A stretch of DNA of 27,350 nucleotides from an uncultured Phascolarctobacterium sp. Lineage in GTDB: Bacteria; Bacillota; Negativicutes; Acidaminococcales; Acidaminococcaceae. Location: contig URXA01000016.1 in the NCBI GenBank assembly GCA_900551745.1, forward strand, positions 1 to 27,350, given 5' to 3'. This document shows, piece after piece, positions 15,936 through 24,006 of this stretch. Within the stretch, counting starts at the first letter, position 1. Each line of letters opens with the position of its first letter. The notes beneath the pieces are model-generated. The model searched no databases. It saw nothing but the letters and a program-made list of their open reading frames with translations, and had not been told where the DNA came from. Both the position numbers and the translations under genes were made by a program.

Positions 15936-17669
15936 TCACTTCGCTTCTTTGTTGCGATACTGAATTTTATACAAATGCGCGTACAGCCCATCTAAGGCTA
16001 AAAGCTCATCATGTGTTCCTGATTCGACTAAATTACCTTTTTCCAGCACTAAAATTTTATCCGCATTTTTGATTGTTGATAACCTATGCGCTATAACAAA
16101 AGAAGTCCTGCCTACCATTAATCTGTCCAGGGCTTCCTGCACCACTCTTTCGCTTTCTGTGTCAAGAGCCGAAGTCGCCTCGTCTAAAACCAGAATTCGT
16201 GGATTTTTCAATATTGCCCGGGCAATAGCTATACGCTGCCGCTGTCCGCCGGAAAGATTCACCCCCCGATCTCCAAGCTTCGTTTCATAACCATCAGTAA
16301 GCTGCATTATAAAGTCATGTGCATTGGCTGCTTTAGCAGCCGCTTCAATCTCTTCTTTCGTCGCATCCAAGCGCCCGTAAAGAATATTATTATAAACAGA
16401 ACCATTAAAGAGTATTGTTTCCTGCGGAACAATACCGACCTGTTCGCGCAGAGAATCTAACGTAACTTCTCTGACGCTGTGACCATCAATTTTTATATCA
16501 CCTTTATTAGCATCATAAAAACGCGGCAGTAAATTAGCAATTGTAGATTTACCTGCGCCTGACGGACCAACGATCGCTATTACCTCGCCAGGTTTTACAC
16601 TAAATGAAAGATCCGTAATTACATTGCCTTTATCATCATAAGCAAAAGAAACATTTTGGAATTCTACTTTGCCACTCACTTCCGGAAGCTGTTTCGCATC
16701 ACTGCTTTCAGCTATTTCTTCCGGCATGTCAATGATCATAAATACACGCTGCGCCGCAGCTAAAGCTTTCTGGATATTGCCGATAACTCTTGTCAGCCGT
16801 TTAATCGGATTAGAAATATTTACGGCATAGGTCAAAAAAGCAACCAGAGAACCCGCAGTAATCGTACCATTAATAACATTATTACCGCCGTACCAAATAA
16901 TCATCGTCACACCAATTGCTGCAACAAGTTCTACAACAGGAGTCAAAGTTGCCATCAACTGTGCGTTTTTCATATTAGCACGGAAATTGGCTCTATTTTC
17001 TACATCAAAACGATCAATCTCATAATCTTCTCTGACAAACGATTTGATAACTCTGGCAGAAGCCACAGATTCCTGCAGAACCGAAGTAATATCCGCAGTG
17101 CATTCCTGGATTCTACCGCCTGTTTTTCGAATTTTTTTCCCAAAAAATTCCATGAACCATAAAACCACAGGAAAAGTACAGACTGTAAAAAGCGTCAGCC
17201 GCCAATCCAGATAGATCATCGCCACTACAGAACCGATCAAAATAAATCCTTCTGTAATCATCTCAATCGTATTCTCTACCATAGCTGATTGCAGTGCGTT
17301 GACATCGTTAGTGACATAACTCATGATCGTGCCCGTTTTATTCTTGTCATAAAAAGATACACTGAGCCGCTGTAATTTTTTAAAAACAGCTGCCCGAATA
17401 TCAATGATTACGCTTTGTCCAACGTAGCTCATCAAATAATTCTGACCATACCAAAATAACCCGCGCACAATAAAAATAGCTATGATACTAGCTGCAATCC
17501 AATTCAGCATCGTACCATTCTTATCAGCCAAAACTTCATCAATCATGTCTTTGATAATCCAGGGAATATATAAATTTCCAGCCGCTGCCATAATAGTACA
17601 AAACATAGCAAAAAGCAGCCTGTGCATATATGGTTTTATATAACTCAAAATTCGTAGATATAATGTCAT
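15936..17669 (-). CDS. msbA: MsbA-type lipid A exporter (ABC half-transporter)
   Basis: A 577-residue ABC transporter with fused membrane and ATPase domains, the arrangement and length of MsbA, which flips lipid A-core across the inner membrane. Six membrane helices occupy about residues 15-300. The ATPase has Walker A GPSGAGKST (368-376), Q-loop VPQE, signature LSGGQ (472-476), Walker B ILVLDE (492-497) and switch His in IAHRLSTI. Generic drug exporters look similar, so the assignment leans on position: it starts on the last base of lpxB and is followed 9 bases later by the waaA-lpxK fusion. The ATG at 17669 overlaps the lpxB stop codon by one base (TAATG). Confidence 0.9.
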   Translation of the reverse strand: MTLYLRILSYIKPYMHRLLFAMFCTIMAAAGNLYIPWIIKDMIDEVLADKNGTMLNWIAASIIAIFIVRGLFWYGQNYLMSYVGQSVIIDIRAAVFKKLQRLSVSFYDKNKTGTIMSYVTNDVNALQSAMVENTIEMITEGFILIGSVVAMIYLDWRLTLFTVCTFPVVLWFMEFFGKKIRKTGGRIQECTADITSVLQESVASARVIKSFVREDYEIDRFDVENRANFRANMKNAQLMATLTPVVELVAAIGVTMIIWYGGNNVINGTITAGSLVAFLTYAVNISNPIKRLTRVIGNIQKALAAAQRVFMIIDMPEEIAESSDAKQLPEVSGKVEFQNVSFAYDDKGNVITDLSFSVKPGEVIAIVGPSGAGKSTIANLLPRFYDANKGDIKIDGHSVREVTLDSLREQVGIVPQETILFNGSVYNNILYGRLDATKEEIEAAAKAANAHDFIMQLTDGYETKLGDRGVNLSGGQRQRIAIARAILKNPRILVLDEATSALDTESERVVQEALDRLMVGRTSFVIAHRLSTIKNADKILVLEKGNLVESGTHDELLALDGLYAHLYKIQYRNKEAK

Positions 17670-18802
17670 TATTTCTCCTCAGCAATACGCAGAACCAATT
17701 CTGCAACTCTATGTACAGCACCCGGCTCTCCCAGACGCTCACTGACATAAGCCAGATCTTTTTTCATCTGCATATTCCGTTCCGGTTCCAAAAGTGCCAA
17801 AGCCTCCTGCTGCAAACGTTCCGGAGTAAATTCTTCCTGCAGCAATTCCGGTAAAATACGTTTACCCGCAACAATATTTGGCAAGCCGATATTAGGTATA
17901 TTGATAACTCGGCGGGCAATAAAAGCAGTAATAGGCGAAGTCTTATAAACGATAACAGAACCCAAGCCGCACAGTGCCGCCTCTAAAGTTACTGTTCCGC
18001 TTGTAGCCAGTGCCAGATCAGCACTGAACATCACGTCGTAGTTGTCACCTTCTATTATTTTGACCGGCACTTCTGCCAATTTCACCATATCTTCCAGCAT
18101 TTTCAGAGGAATTGTTTTGGCTCGCGGCATAGTAAAATCTGTATTCGGATGTTTTTTTAAAATTAATTTTGCTGCCTGTAACATCGTTGGCAGCATTTTT
18201 TCTATTTCCATCAACCGACTTCCCGGCAGCAATAAAATCAGATCACGGCCAACTTTCTTTCCTGCTTTTTCCCAGGCAGCTTCTTTGCTAAGATACGGTT
18301 TCACTATATCCACTAAGGGATGCCCAACAAATTCGGTATCAGCCCCGGCATTTTTATAAACTTCATATTCAAACGGGAAAATAGCAGCAACTTTATTAAC
18401 AAGCTGAGCAACGCTCTTGGCACGACTTTTATGCCAAGCCCAAGCAGAAGGACTGATATACGAAACAATAGGAATACCTTTTGATTTTGCTAGTTTTGCC
18501 AAACGCATATTAAAACCCGGATAATCGACAACTACCAGGCAATCCGGTTTTCTTTCTTCCATTACTTCAGCGAAAGAATTTTTCAATTTAAACAAAGCTG
18601 GTAATTTGCAAACAATCTCTGCAAACCCCATTACACCATGTTCTTTAATGTCAAATAATACTTCGCCGCCAGCTTCACGCAGGCAATCACCGCCCATACC
18701 AAAAACTTCAGTATCAGGAGCAATATTTTTTAATTCTCTTGTCACCGCAGCAGCATGAATATCTCCCGAAGCTTCTCCGGCAGAAATCAATATTCTAGCC
18801 AT
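17669..18802 (-). CDS. lpxB: LpxB, lipid A disaccharide synthase
   Basis: A 377-residue GT-B glycosyltransferase that joins UDP-2,3-diacylglucosamine to lipid X, forming the beta-1,6 disaccharide of lipid A. Family motifs are clear: ISAGEASGDIHAA at the N-terminus (residues 6-18), VVVDYPGFNMRLAK, ISPSAWAWHKSRAK, FVGHPLVD, LLPGSRLMEIEKMLP and SGTVTLEAAL. The length is normal. The ATG at 18802 has GGGAAGGGAG upstream. It is the first gene of the long 3' operon, behind an extended -10 promoter and a 70-base leader containing an AU hairpin. Its substrate is supplied by lpxI, which lies just upstream across a terminator. Confidence 0.96.
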   Translation of the reverse strand: MARILISAGEASGDIHAAAVTRELKNIAPDTEVFGMGGDCLREAGGEVLFDIKEHGVMGFAEIVCKLPALFKLKNSFAEVMEERKPDCLVVVDYPGFNMRLAKLAKSKGIPIVSYISPSAWAWHKSRAKSVAQLVNKVAAIFPFEYEVYKNAGADTEFVGHPLVDIVKPYLSKEAAWEKAGKKVGRDLILLLPGSRLMEIEKMLPTMLQAAKLILKKHPNTDFTMPRAKTIPLKMLEDMVKLAEVPVKIIEGDNYDVMFSADLALATSGTVTLEAALCGLGSVIVYKTSPITAFIARRVINIPNIGLPNIVAGKRILPELLQEEFTPERLQQEALALLEPERNMQMKKDLAYVSERLGEPGAVHRVAELVLRIAEEK

Positions 18803-18823
18803 AAACGCTCCCTTCCCGCTATC

Positions 18824-18843
18824 AAAAAACTTTAAAAAGTTTT
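18824..18843 (-). other. AU-rich hairpin in the lpxB 5' leader
   Basis: On the minus strand AAAACTT and AAGTTTT form a 7-bp stem around a short T/A loop, followed by TTG. It lies between the putative transcription start and the lpxB ribosome binding site. The stem contains a single G-C pair, so it would be weak as a terminator; a role as leader structure is possible but unproven. Confidence 0.4.
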
Positions 18844-18879
18844 CTAGTTCTTATTTTGTTACACAACAATTCATTTTAT

Positions 18880-18888
18880 ATTATAACA
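18880..18888 (-). promoter_or_regulatory. Extended -10 promoter of the lpxB operon
   Basis: On the minus strand TGTTATAAT is a perfect extended -10 element (TGn plus TATAAT). No good -35 box lies 16-18 bases upstream, which is acceptable for extended -10 promoters. It falls directly after the terminator hairpin of lpxI and about 78 bases before the lpxB ATG, giving a leader of about 70 bases. Confidence 0.7.
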
Positions 18889-18919
18889 TAAAAACAGACT
18901 GAACGTATCGCTCAGCCTG
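18889..18919 (-). terminator. Rho-independent terminator after lpxI
   Basis: On the minus strand CAGGCTGAGCG and CGTTCAGTCTG pair over 11 positions with two G-U pairs and a 3-base loop (18895-18919), followed by TTTTTAT. It separates lpxI from the lpxB operon promoter, which starts at the next base. Confidence 0.85.
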
Positions 18920-18942
18920 CATAATTAGCAATTATTTTTCAT

Positions 18943-19746
18943 TTATCTTGCCACAATAGTAATATTGTGGGCATCCGCCAAAGCCAGAGTTTTTTCTTTT
19001 TCTACAAGCAACGTTCTGCCTGCCTCTATTACCAACCCGGTTGCTCCGGCCGCTATCATCGATTCCAGGGTCTTTGCCCCAACGCTGGGCATATCAAACC
19101 TGTTATCCTGAGCCGGTTTTGCCGTTTTTGCTACAATAACACCCTTACCAAGTGTTCCTCCGCGTAAAATACAGGCATCAGTTCCTTCAATAGCTTCAAC
19201 AGCCATCAAAGCGCGGTCTTTTACCACAACTGTCTGCCCAATATCTAAACGGCCAATTTCCTTCGCCATTGCAAAACCAAAGTCCATATCAGTTAATTCC
19301 GCTTCTGTTGGCATCCTCTGGCTCAAAACGCCTGGAGCCGGTAATAACGGCTGAATCAAAAGCGTTTGATCCATTACCTTAATACCTTCTCCTTCCAGTT
19401 CTTTGACAATAGCATTCATAATAGTATCATCTTTACGGTCAGGTACGGAAGCTAATATTTTTATTGCCCTAAGATCAGGAACAACAGCTCCTGCTTTATA
19501 TAAAAGCTCTTTTGTGACTTTTCCTATCATTGTCACAGTTTTTACGTCATTTTTCTTAAGAGTGCTGATAATCTTACCAATTTTCCCTATATGGATGTCA
19601 TAATAAGCATCAACAACTTCTGCTAACTCCGGATCTATGTCAGGGACAACTCCGACAGCAATAACTCTATAGCCCATGGCTTTGGCCGATAAGGCTACAT
19701 CAACCGGCAAATGGCCAATTCCTGACAATAAGCCTAAAGTCTCCAC
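18943..19746 (-). CDS. lpxI: LpxI, UDP-2,3-diacylglucosamine pyrophosphatase
   Basis: A 267-residue protein of the LpxI family (formerly DUF1009), which hydrolyses UDP-2,3-diacylglucosamine to lipid X and UMP. It replaces the metallophosphoesterase LpxH of enterobacteria. Recognisable features are the N-terminal LGLLSGIGHLPVDVALSAKA, the TMIGKVTKELL segment, and the C-terminal domain with GQTVVVKDRALMAVEAIEGTDA, containing the DxxxxAVEAxEGTD-type signature. The length is typical. An ATG at 19746 follows GGTGGTGACC, 12 bases after the lpxA stop codon. A terminator follows, so lpxI ends its transcription unit. Confidence 0.95.
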   Translation of the reverse strand: METLGLLSGIGHLPVDVALSAKAMGYRVIAVGVVPDIDPELAEVVDAYYDIHIGKIGKIISTLKKNDVKTVTMIGKVTKELLYKAGAVVPDLRAIKILASVPDRKDDTIMNAIVKELEGEGIKVMDQTLLIQPLLPAPGVLSQRMPTEAELTDMDFGFAMAKEIGRLDIGQTVVVKDRALMAVEAIEGTDACILRGGTLGKGVIVAKTAKPAQDNRFDMPSVGAKTLESMIAAGATGLVIEAGRTLLVEKEKTLALADAHNITIVAR

Positions 19747-19758
19747 CAGGTCACCACC

Positions 19759-20565
19759 TTAATCTCTGCGGGTACGAATAATCCCACGTTCTACATTACG
19801 CAAAAAACGCATCAAATGTTCAACAGGCTCACTGCTGTCAAGCTCCTGCTCCATTGTAGCCACGGCCTCCTGTAATGGTAAGCCGGATCTGTATAAAATC
19901 CTAAAAGCTTTTTTCAGCTGACTGCGTATTTCCTGAGCCATACCAGCTCTGGCCAGACCAACACTATTCAACCCTGATACAAAGGCCGGATCACCTGCAA
20001 CGATCATAAAAGGAGGTACATCCTGGGCAACACGTGCCATACCTCCGATCATAGCATTACGGCCGATCTTGCAAAACTGATGCACTGCTGATAATCCGCC
20101 GATAACGGCCCTGTCTTCAACAATAACATGTCCGGCAAGTGTTGCAACATTGGACATAATAACATTATTACCAACGATACAATTATGTGCGACATGCGTA
20201 TAAGCCATCATCAGTATATTATTACCAATAATCGTTTTATTTCCTTCGCCAGTAGCTCTGTTGACAGTAGTACATTCACGGAAAACACAGCCATCACCGA
20301 TAACCGTCGATGTTTTCTCATCCTCAAATTTTAAATCCTGCGGATCTGCACCTATAGAACAGCCTGGGAAAAATTTACAATTTTTACCAACTGTAGTATA
20401 TTTATGAATCACCGCATGGGCTCCTATTTTACAATTGTCGCCAATGACTACTTCTTCATCGATTACAGCATAAGGACCTATTTCAACATTTTTTCCTAAA
20501 ACAGCATTGGGATGGATGATTGCTGTTTCATGGATTTTAGGCATAGGAATAACAACCGAACTCAT
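19759..20565 (-). CDS. lpxA: LpxA, UDP-GlcNAc O-acyltransferase
   Basis: A 268-residue left-handed beta-helix acyltransferase that puts a 3-hydroxyacyl chain from acyl-ACP on UDP-GlcNAc, the first step of lipid A synthesis. Hexapeptide repeats fill residues about 10-190, followed by an alpha-helical C-terminal domain. The catalytic His is in THVAHNC (residue 127, equivalent to E. coli His125), and GGLSAVHQFCKIG is intact. The Gly equivalent to E. coli Gly173, the hydrocarbon ruler residue, is retained (residue 175, in AMIGGMARV). That is compatible with a long acyl chain. The start is the ATG at 20565 with GAGGAG eight bases upstream; an in-frame GTG three codons earlier overlaps that site. 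A structured 173-bp gap separates it from fabZ. Confidence 0.95.
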   Translation of the reverse strand: MSSVVIPMPKIHETAIIHPNAVLGKNVEIGPYAVIDEEVVIGDNCKIGAHAVIHKYTTVGKNCKFFPGCSIGADPQDLKFEDEKTSTVIGDGCVFRECTTVNRATGEGNKTIIGNNILMMAYTHVAHNCIVGNNVIMSNVATLAGHVIVEDRAVIGGLSAVHQFCKIGRNAMIGGMARVAQDVPPFMIVAGDPAFVSGLNSVGLARAGMAQEIRSQLKKAFRILYRSGLPLQEAVATMEQELDSSEPVEHLMRFLRNVERGIIRTRRD

Positions 20566-20642
20566 TTCCTTCACTCCTCAATTTTAATCAAACAATTAAA
20601 CAGCTTTATGTTATATTATCTATATTCCGCCAAAGCTTTTAC

Positions 20643-20690
20643 TTTTTCGCACGCTGAATTCGGTTGTTTTAACTGATTACGTACGAAAAA
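20643..20690 (-). other. Long imperfect hairpin between fabZ and lpxA
   Basis: An outer 11-bp stem with one mismatch (20643-20653 with 20680-20690, TTTTTCGCACG/CGTACGAAAAA on the plus strand) encloses a second stem, AATTCGGTT with AACTGATT, having one bulge. T-runs lie on the 5' side and A-runs on the 3' side on both strands, so it is not a rho-independent terminator. It sits in the 173-bp AT-rich gap between fabZ and lpxA, in which I saw no convincing promoter. Confidence 0.5.
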
Positions 20691-20737
20691 CTTCCTATTT
20701 CATCATTTTACTGCAAATTTCAACTTTTTTTCATTTA

Positions 20738-21184
20738 TTAAGATTTTTTTGGATCCATAATCGCGAAAGTACAATCACACTCGCAGGCCACCTGGCCATC
20801 AACCTTGCCTTCGCAATGGATAACACCCATATTTCCGCGTATCTTTACAACTTCAGTTGTAGTAATCACCTGGTCACCCGGCACTACCTGACGGCGAAAA
20901 CGTACATTATCAATCTTACCAAAAACAGCGATTTTGCCACGATTCTCTTCCGGATAAAGCATTGCCACTCCGCCGACCTGAGCCATTGCCTCGATTAAAA
21001 GCACACCTGGCATAATCGGTTCGCCGGGGAAATGGCCTAAAAACTGTAATTCGTTCATAGTAATATTTTTGACACCAACAGCTCTTTTCATCGGTTCCAA
21101 CTCTAAAATTCGATCTACCAAAAGCATTGGGTAACGATGCGGAATAATCTTTTGAATTTCAACAGCGTCTAAAGTAATCATCAT
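20738..21184 (-). CDS. fabZ: FabZ, 3-hydroxyacyl-ACP dehydratase
   Basis: A 148-residue hot-dog-fold dehydratase of type II fatty acid synthesis. It removes water from 3-hydroxyacyl-ACP, the same pool that LpxA and LpxD draw on. Key motifs are IIPHRYPMLLVDRI, the catalytic His in GHFPGEPIMPGVL and the catalytic Glu in LIEAMAQVGG. The ATG at 21184 overlaps the lpxC stop codon (ATGA) with GGAGG upstream. An adjacent ATG at 21181 is also possible, while an upstream start at 21229 lies inside lpxC and is rejected. Placement between lpxC and lpxA ties membrane fatty-acid supply to lipid A synthesis. It is separate from lpxC, not fused as in some Bacteroidetes. Confidence 0.94.
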   Translation of the reverse strand: MMITLDAVEIQKIIPHRYPMLLVDRILELEPMKRAVGVKNITMNELQFLGHFPGEPIMPGVLLIEAMAQVGGVAMLYPEENRGKIAVFGKIDNVRFRRQVVPGDQVITTTEVVKIRGNMGVIHCEGKVDGQVACECDCTFAIMDPKKS

Positions 21185-22023
21185 TTCTCCTCCTTGATCC
21201 TGTAGGCTTGAATTTGCTTTGCTAAACAAGAATTAAATGCATGCCCTGATTTCACAGCAATTATATGACCACGAAGATGTCCTAATAAATATAAATCTCC
21301 AATCACATCTAAAATTTTATGTCTGATCAGTTCATTATCAAATCTTGTTTCCGATAAAATTTTATTATCATCAAAAATGACAACATTTTCAATACTGCCG
21401 CCAAGTCCCAGACCCATCTGCTGCATTTGCTTAATTTCACTCATAAAACCAACAGTTCTGGCAGCGGCGATCTCCTGCAGGAATTTTTCTTCTGTCAGTT
21501 CGATATCAAAATACTGCGTGCCCAATGCAGGATGTGAGTTAACAGATACAAAAGAAATCCTGTAACCGTCATACGGCTGAATAGTGATATATTTATCCTC
21601 TTCATAAACGGAAAAAGCCCTGTCAACAGCATATATTTTTCTTAGCTCCGACTGCCTTATTCTGCCTGCCTGTAAAATCAACTCACAAAATACAGCAGCA
21701 CTGCCGTCGGTTACCGGTGGTTCCGGTGCAGACATCTCAATGCGGCAATTATCAATGCCCATCATTGAAAGTGCCGCCATTAAATGTTCAACCGTAAATA
21801 CCTCAGCCCCATTTTCACTAACAGTAGTAGCTTTAACCGTAGAACTTACATTCTCCGCTAAAGCCTGTATTTCAGGATGTCCCGGCAGATCTGTACGTAT
21901 AAAAACAATACCTGAGTTCTCTTCGCCCGGCAACAATTTCATTGCAACTTCTTTTCCTGAGTGCAGTCCTATGCCACAATAAGCAATGGGAGCTGCCAAT
22001 GTTTGCTGCATTATCTCTCTCAA
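21181..22023 (-). CDS. lpxC: LpxC, UDP-3-O-acyl-GlcNAc deacetylase
   Basis: A 280-residue zinc deacetylase, the committed step of lipid A synthesis. Zinc ligands match E. coli LpxC in order: His80 (with catalytic Glu79 in VEHLMAAL), His235 and Asp239 (RHKILDVIGDL), and the catalytic His261 (SGHAFN). GIGLHSG near the N-terminus and PPVTDGSAA are also intact. I favour the TTG at 22023, because AGGAGG lies five or six bases upstream and the numbering then tracks E. coli. An ATG four codons later is the alternative. The gene begins 23 bases after the acyltransferase stop codon and overlaps fabZ by four bases. The window does not show whether LpxC is proteolytically regulated. Confidence 0.95.
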   Translation of the reverse strand: MREIMQQTLAAPIAYCGIGLHSGKEVAMKLLPGEENSGIVFIRTDLPGHPEIQALAENVSSTVKATTVSENGAEVFTVEHLMAALSMMGIDNCRIEMSAPEPPVTDGSAAVFCELILQAGRIRQSELRKIYAVDRAFSVYEEDKYITIQPYDGYRISFVSVNSHPALGTQYFDIELTEEKFLQEIAAARTVGFMSEIKQMQQMGLGLGGSIENVVIFDDNKILSETRFDNELIRHKILDVIGDLYLLGHLRGHIIAVKSGHAFNSCLAKQIQAYRIKEEK

Positions 22024-22046
22024 ATTTTCCTCCTGCCTTTCCCCTG

Positions 22047-22937
22047 TTATTTCTCGGCCGCAAATCTCTCACGACCGTCTTTCCAGCGGTCATGTACCCA
22101 AAACCACATCTCCGGATGAGTGATGATCTCATGCTCCAAAATCACAACCAGCTCCTGAGTCACATCATAAAAATCCTGTTCCCTGTCCTTGCTCTTAGGC
22201 GTATAAAGCGGCGGATATATTTTAACCGTGCAGCCGCCCTCTTCATTATTATGAATAAAACACGGTAAAACAGGAGATCCGTAAATACGCGATAAGGCAG
22301 CTGCTCCTAAAGGAATAATACTATCTTTCCCAAAAAGTTTTAAGTCAACACCATCGTCATTAGTATCCTGATCATATAAAATCCCAAGGAGTTTTTTCTC
22401 CTTCAGCATTCTGCTGATAGCCAGCAAACCATGTTCGCCACGGTTGTAGGCAACCTTTTGCCCCACCATTTCACGATATTCATTAATAAAACGATCCATA
22501 TATTTATTATTCTGTTTTCTCGTTATCGAAAGCATAGGATACCCATGCAAAGCAATCGTTGCTCCTAAAAGCTCCCAGTTGCCAAAATGACCTGTTGCAA
22601 TAATGACACCTTTATTCTGTTTATAGGCTTCTTCTAAATATTCCAGTCCTTCAACATTAACAAGCTGTCTTATGCTATCCTTATTTAACAAAGGAAAGCG
22701 CATTACTTCCACTATCATTCTACCAAATCTGCGCAAACTTTTCTCTGCTATCTGCTGCGCTCTTACCTTATCCGCGCCAAGGCACTCCTGAATATTAGCT
22801 GCAGCCATCTGCAGCCGCCATTTGGGAGTAGCTACAACCGCAATTCCGCCTAATATCGCTGCTGTTAAATTACGTAAGCATTTAGGAGCTACGCACATAA
22901 GCCAGCTGAAAAACTTAACTACATAATAAGCAAGCAC
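22047..22937 (-). CDS. LpxL/HtrB-family lipid A secondary acyltransferase (copy 2)
   Basis: A 296-residue acyltransferase of the LpxL/LpxM family. It has an N-terminal hydrophobic segment (about residues 3-18), the catalytic HX4E motif His117-FGNW-Glu122 in ATGHFGNWELLGA, and the family block LLGILYDQDTNDDG. The C-terminal PEMWFWVHDRWKDGRE matches the PxxWxWxHxRW motif. It is clearly related to the copy at 9377-10279 but divergent, as expected for enzymes adding different secondary chains. The start is a GTG at 22937, with GGCGG about ten bases upstream. It lies between lpxD and lpxC, inside the early-pathway operon. The order in which the two copies act is not deducible here. Confidence 0.9.
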   Translation of the reverse strand: MLAYYVVKFFSWLMCVAPKCLRNLTAAILGGIAVVATPKWRLQMAAANIQECLGADKVRAQQIAEKSLRRFGRMIVEVMRFPLLNKDSIRQLVNVEGLEYLEEAYKQNKGVIIATGHFGNWELLGATIALHGYPMLSITRKQNNKYMDRFINEYREMVGQKVAYNRGEHGLLAISRMLKEKKLLGILYDQDTNDDGVDLKLFGKDSIIPLGAAALSRIYGSPVLPCFIHNNEEGGCTVKIYPPLYTPKSKDREQDFYDVTQELVVILEHEIITHPEMWFWVHDRWKDGRERFAAEK

Positions 22938-22959
22938 TGCTTTTGCACCGCCTTGTTTC

Positions 22960-23985
22960 TTATTTTTCCAATTTTGCTACAGTTTCTTCCAATACTTTAA
23001 CCTTTTTCAGCAAATCGCCTATTTTTCTGAGATTAGCTTCCTGTTTAAGCCATTCCTTATGAGGCCGTGCCGGGAACCCTGCATAAAACGAATTAGAGGG
23101 TACATTATTAGTAATACCTGTTTTCCCGCCAAAAACACAATTGTCACCAATTGTAATATGTCCAACAGTACCAACCTGTCCTGCAAACGTAACATTATCG
23201 CCAACAGTCACGCTGCCGCTGATACCTACATGAGCTACGACCAGACAATTTTTCCCTAAAACATCATTATGACCTAAATGTACAAGATTATCTATTTTTG
23301 TTCCCGCACCAACAATCGTACTGCCTGCAGTAGCTCTGTCAATACAGGTATTGTTTCCTATTTCAACTTCATCCTCTAAAACCACATTACCAGCCTGCAG
23401 TACACTGCTGTGTCTGCCAGTCTTTTTATCTGTAATATAGCCAAAACCATCGCCGCCGATAACACATCCAGACTGCAGCACCACATTATTTCCAATAACA
23501 CAATTTTCTCTTATTGTAACCTGAGGATAAAAAGTACAAGCTTTGCCTATTTTAACATGCTTACCAACATAAACATGCGGATAAATTATACTGTCATCAC
23601 CAATTTCAACATCTTCCTCAATTACAGCAAAAGGCTGTATAGCAACATTTTTACCAATCTTAGCACTTGCGGCAACAAATGCCAAAGGACTTACGACACG
23701 CTCAACATCCTCCCTGGCCCGAAAAAGCTCCAACAAGGCCGCAAAAGCTGCACGCGGATCTTTAACTCTGATCACAGGCCTGTCAAGTTTTGGGTCTTCC
23801 GGTGCTAAAACCATTACACCGGCCTTACTGAGATGACAATGTTCCACATGCGGCGGCACAGCAAAAGAAATATCCTGCGGTCCGGCCTCAACCAGCCCAT
23901 TCACTCCTGTAACGATCAGCTTCTGATCTTCATTTTCAAGTGTCCCCTGCAAATATTCTGCCAATTCCCTCAAAGTCTTTTCCAT
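22960..23985 (-). CDS. lpxD: LpxD, UDP-3-O-acylglucosamine N-acyltransferase
   Basis: A 341-residue trimeric beta-helix acyltransferase that adds the second 3-hydroxyacyl chain, to the amine exposed by LpxC. The N-terminal uridine-binding domain (residues 1-105) is followed by hexapeptide repeats (about 106-300) and a short C-terminal helix. The catalytic His lies in NLVHLGHNDVLG, and GGDGFGYI and NTCIDRATAGSTIV are intact. The ATG at 23985 has GGGAGG seven bases upstream. A rho-independent terminator ends only about 22 bases before the start codon, and the ribosome binding site can pair with part of that hairpin, suggesting controlled expression. Confidence 0.95.
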   Translation of the reverse strand: MEKTLRELAEYLQGTLENEDQKLIVTGVNGLVEAGPQDISFAVPPHVEHCHLSKAGVMVLAPEDPKLDRPVIRVKDPRAAFAALLELFRAREDVERVVSPLAFVAASAKIGKNVAIQPFAVIEEDVEIGDDSIIYPHVYVGKHVKIGKACTFYPQVTIRENCVIGNNVVLQSGCVIGGDGFGYITDKKTGRHSSVLQAGNVVLEDEVEIGNNTCIDRATAGSTIVGAGTKIDNLVHLGHNDVLGKNCLVVAHVGISGSVTVGDNVTFAGQVGTVGHITIGDNCVFGGKTGITNNVPSNSFYAGFPARPHKEWLKQEANLRKIGDLLKKVKVLEETVAKLEK

Positions 23986-24006
23986 AACTCTGCCTCCCGC
24001 TGTTTT

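Noticed and set aside
20643..20690. fabZ-lpxA hairpin as a rho-independent terminator
   Set aside because: The T-run is on the 5' arm and the A-run on the 3' arm on both strands, with no T-run after the stem.
21185..21229. Upstream start for fabZ
   Set aside because: It falls within the lpxC coding region. FabZ proteins start just before the IIPHRYPMLLVDRI segment, and the ATGA overlap with the ribosome binding site fits better.
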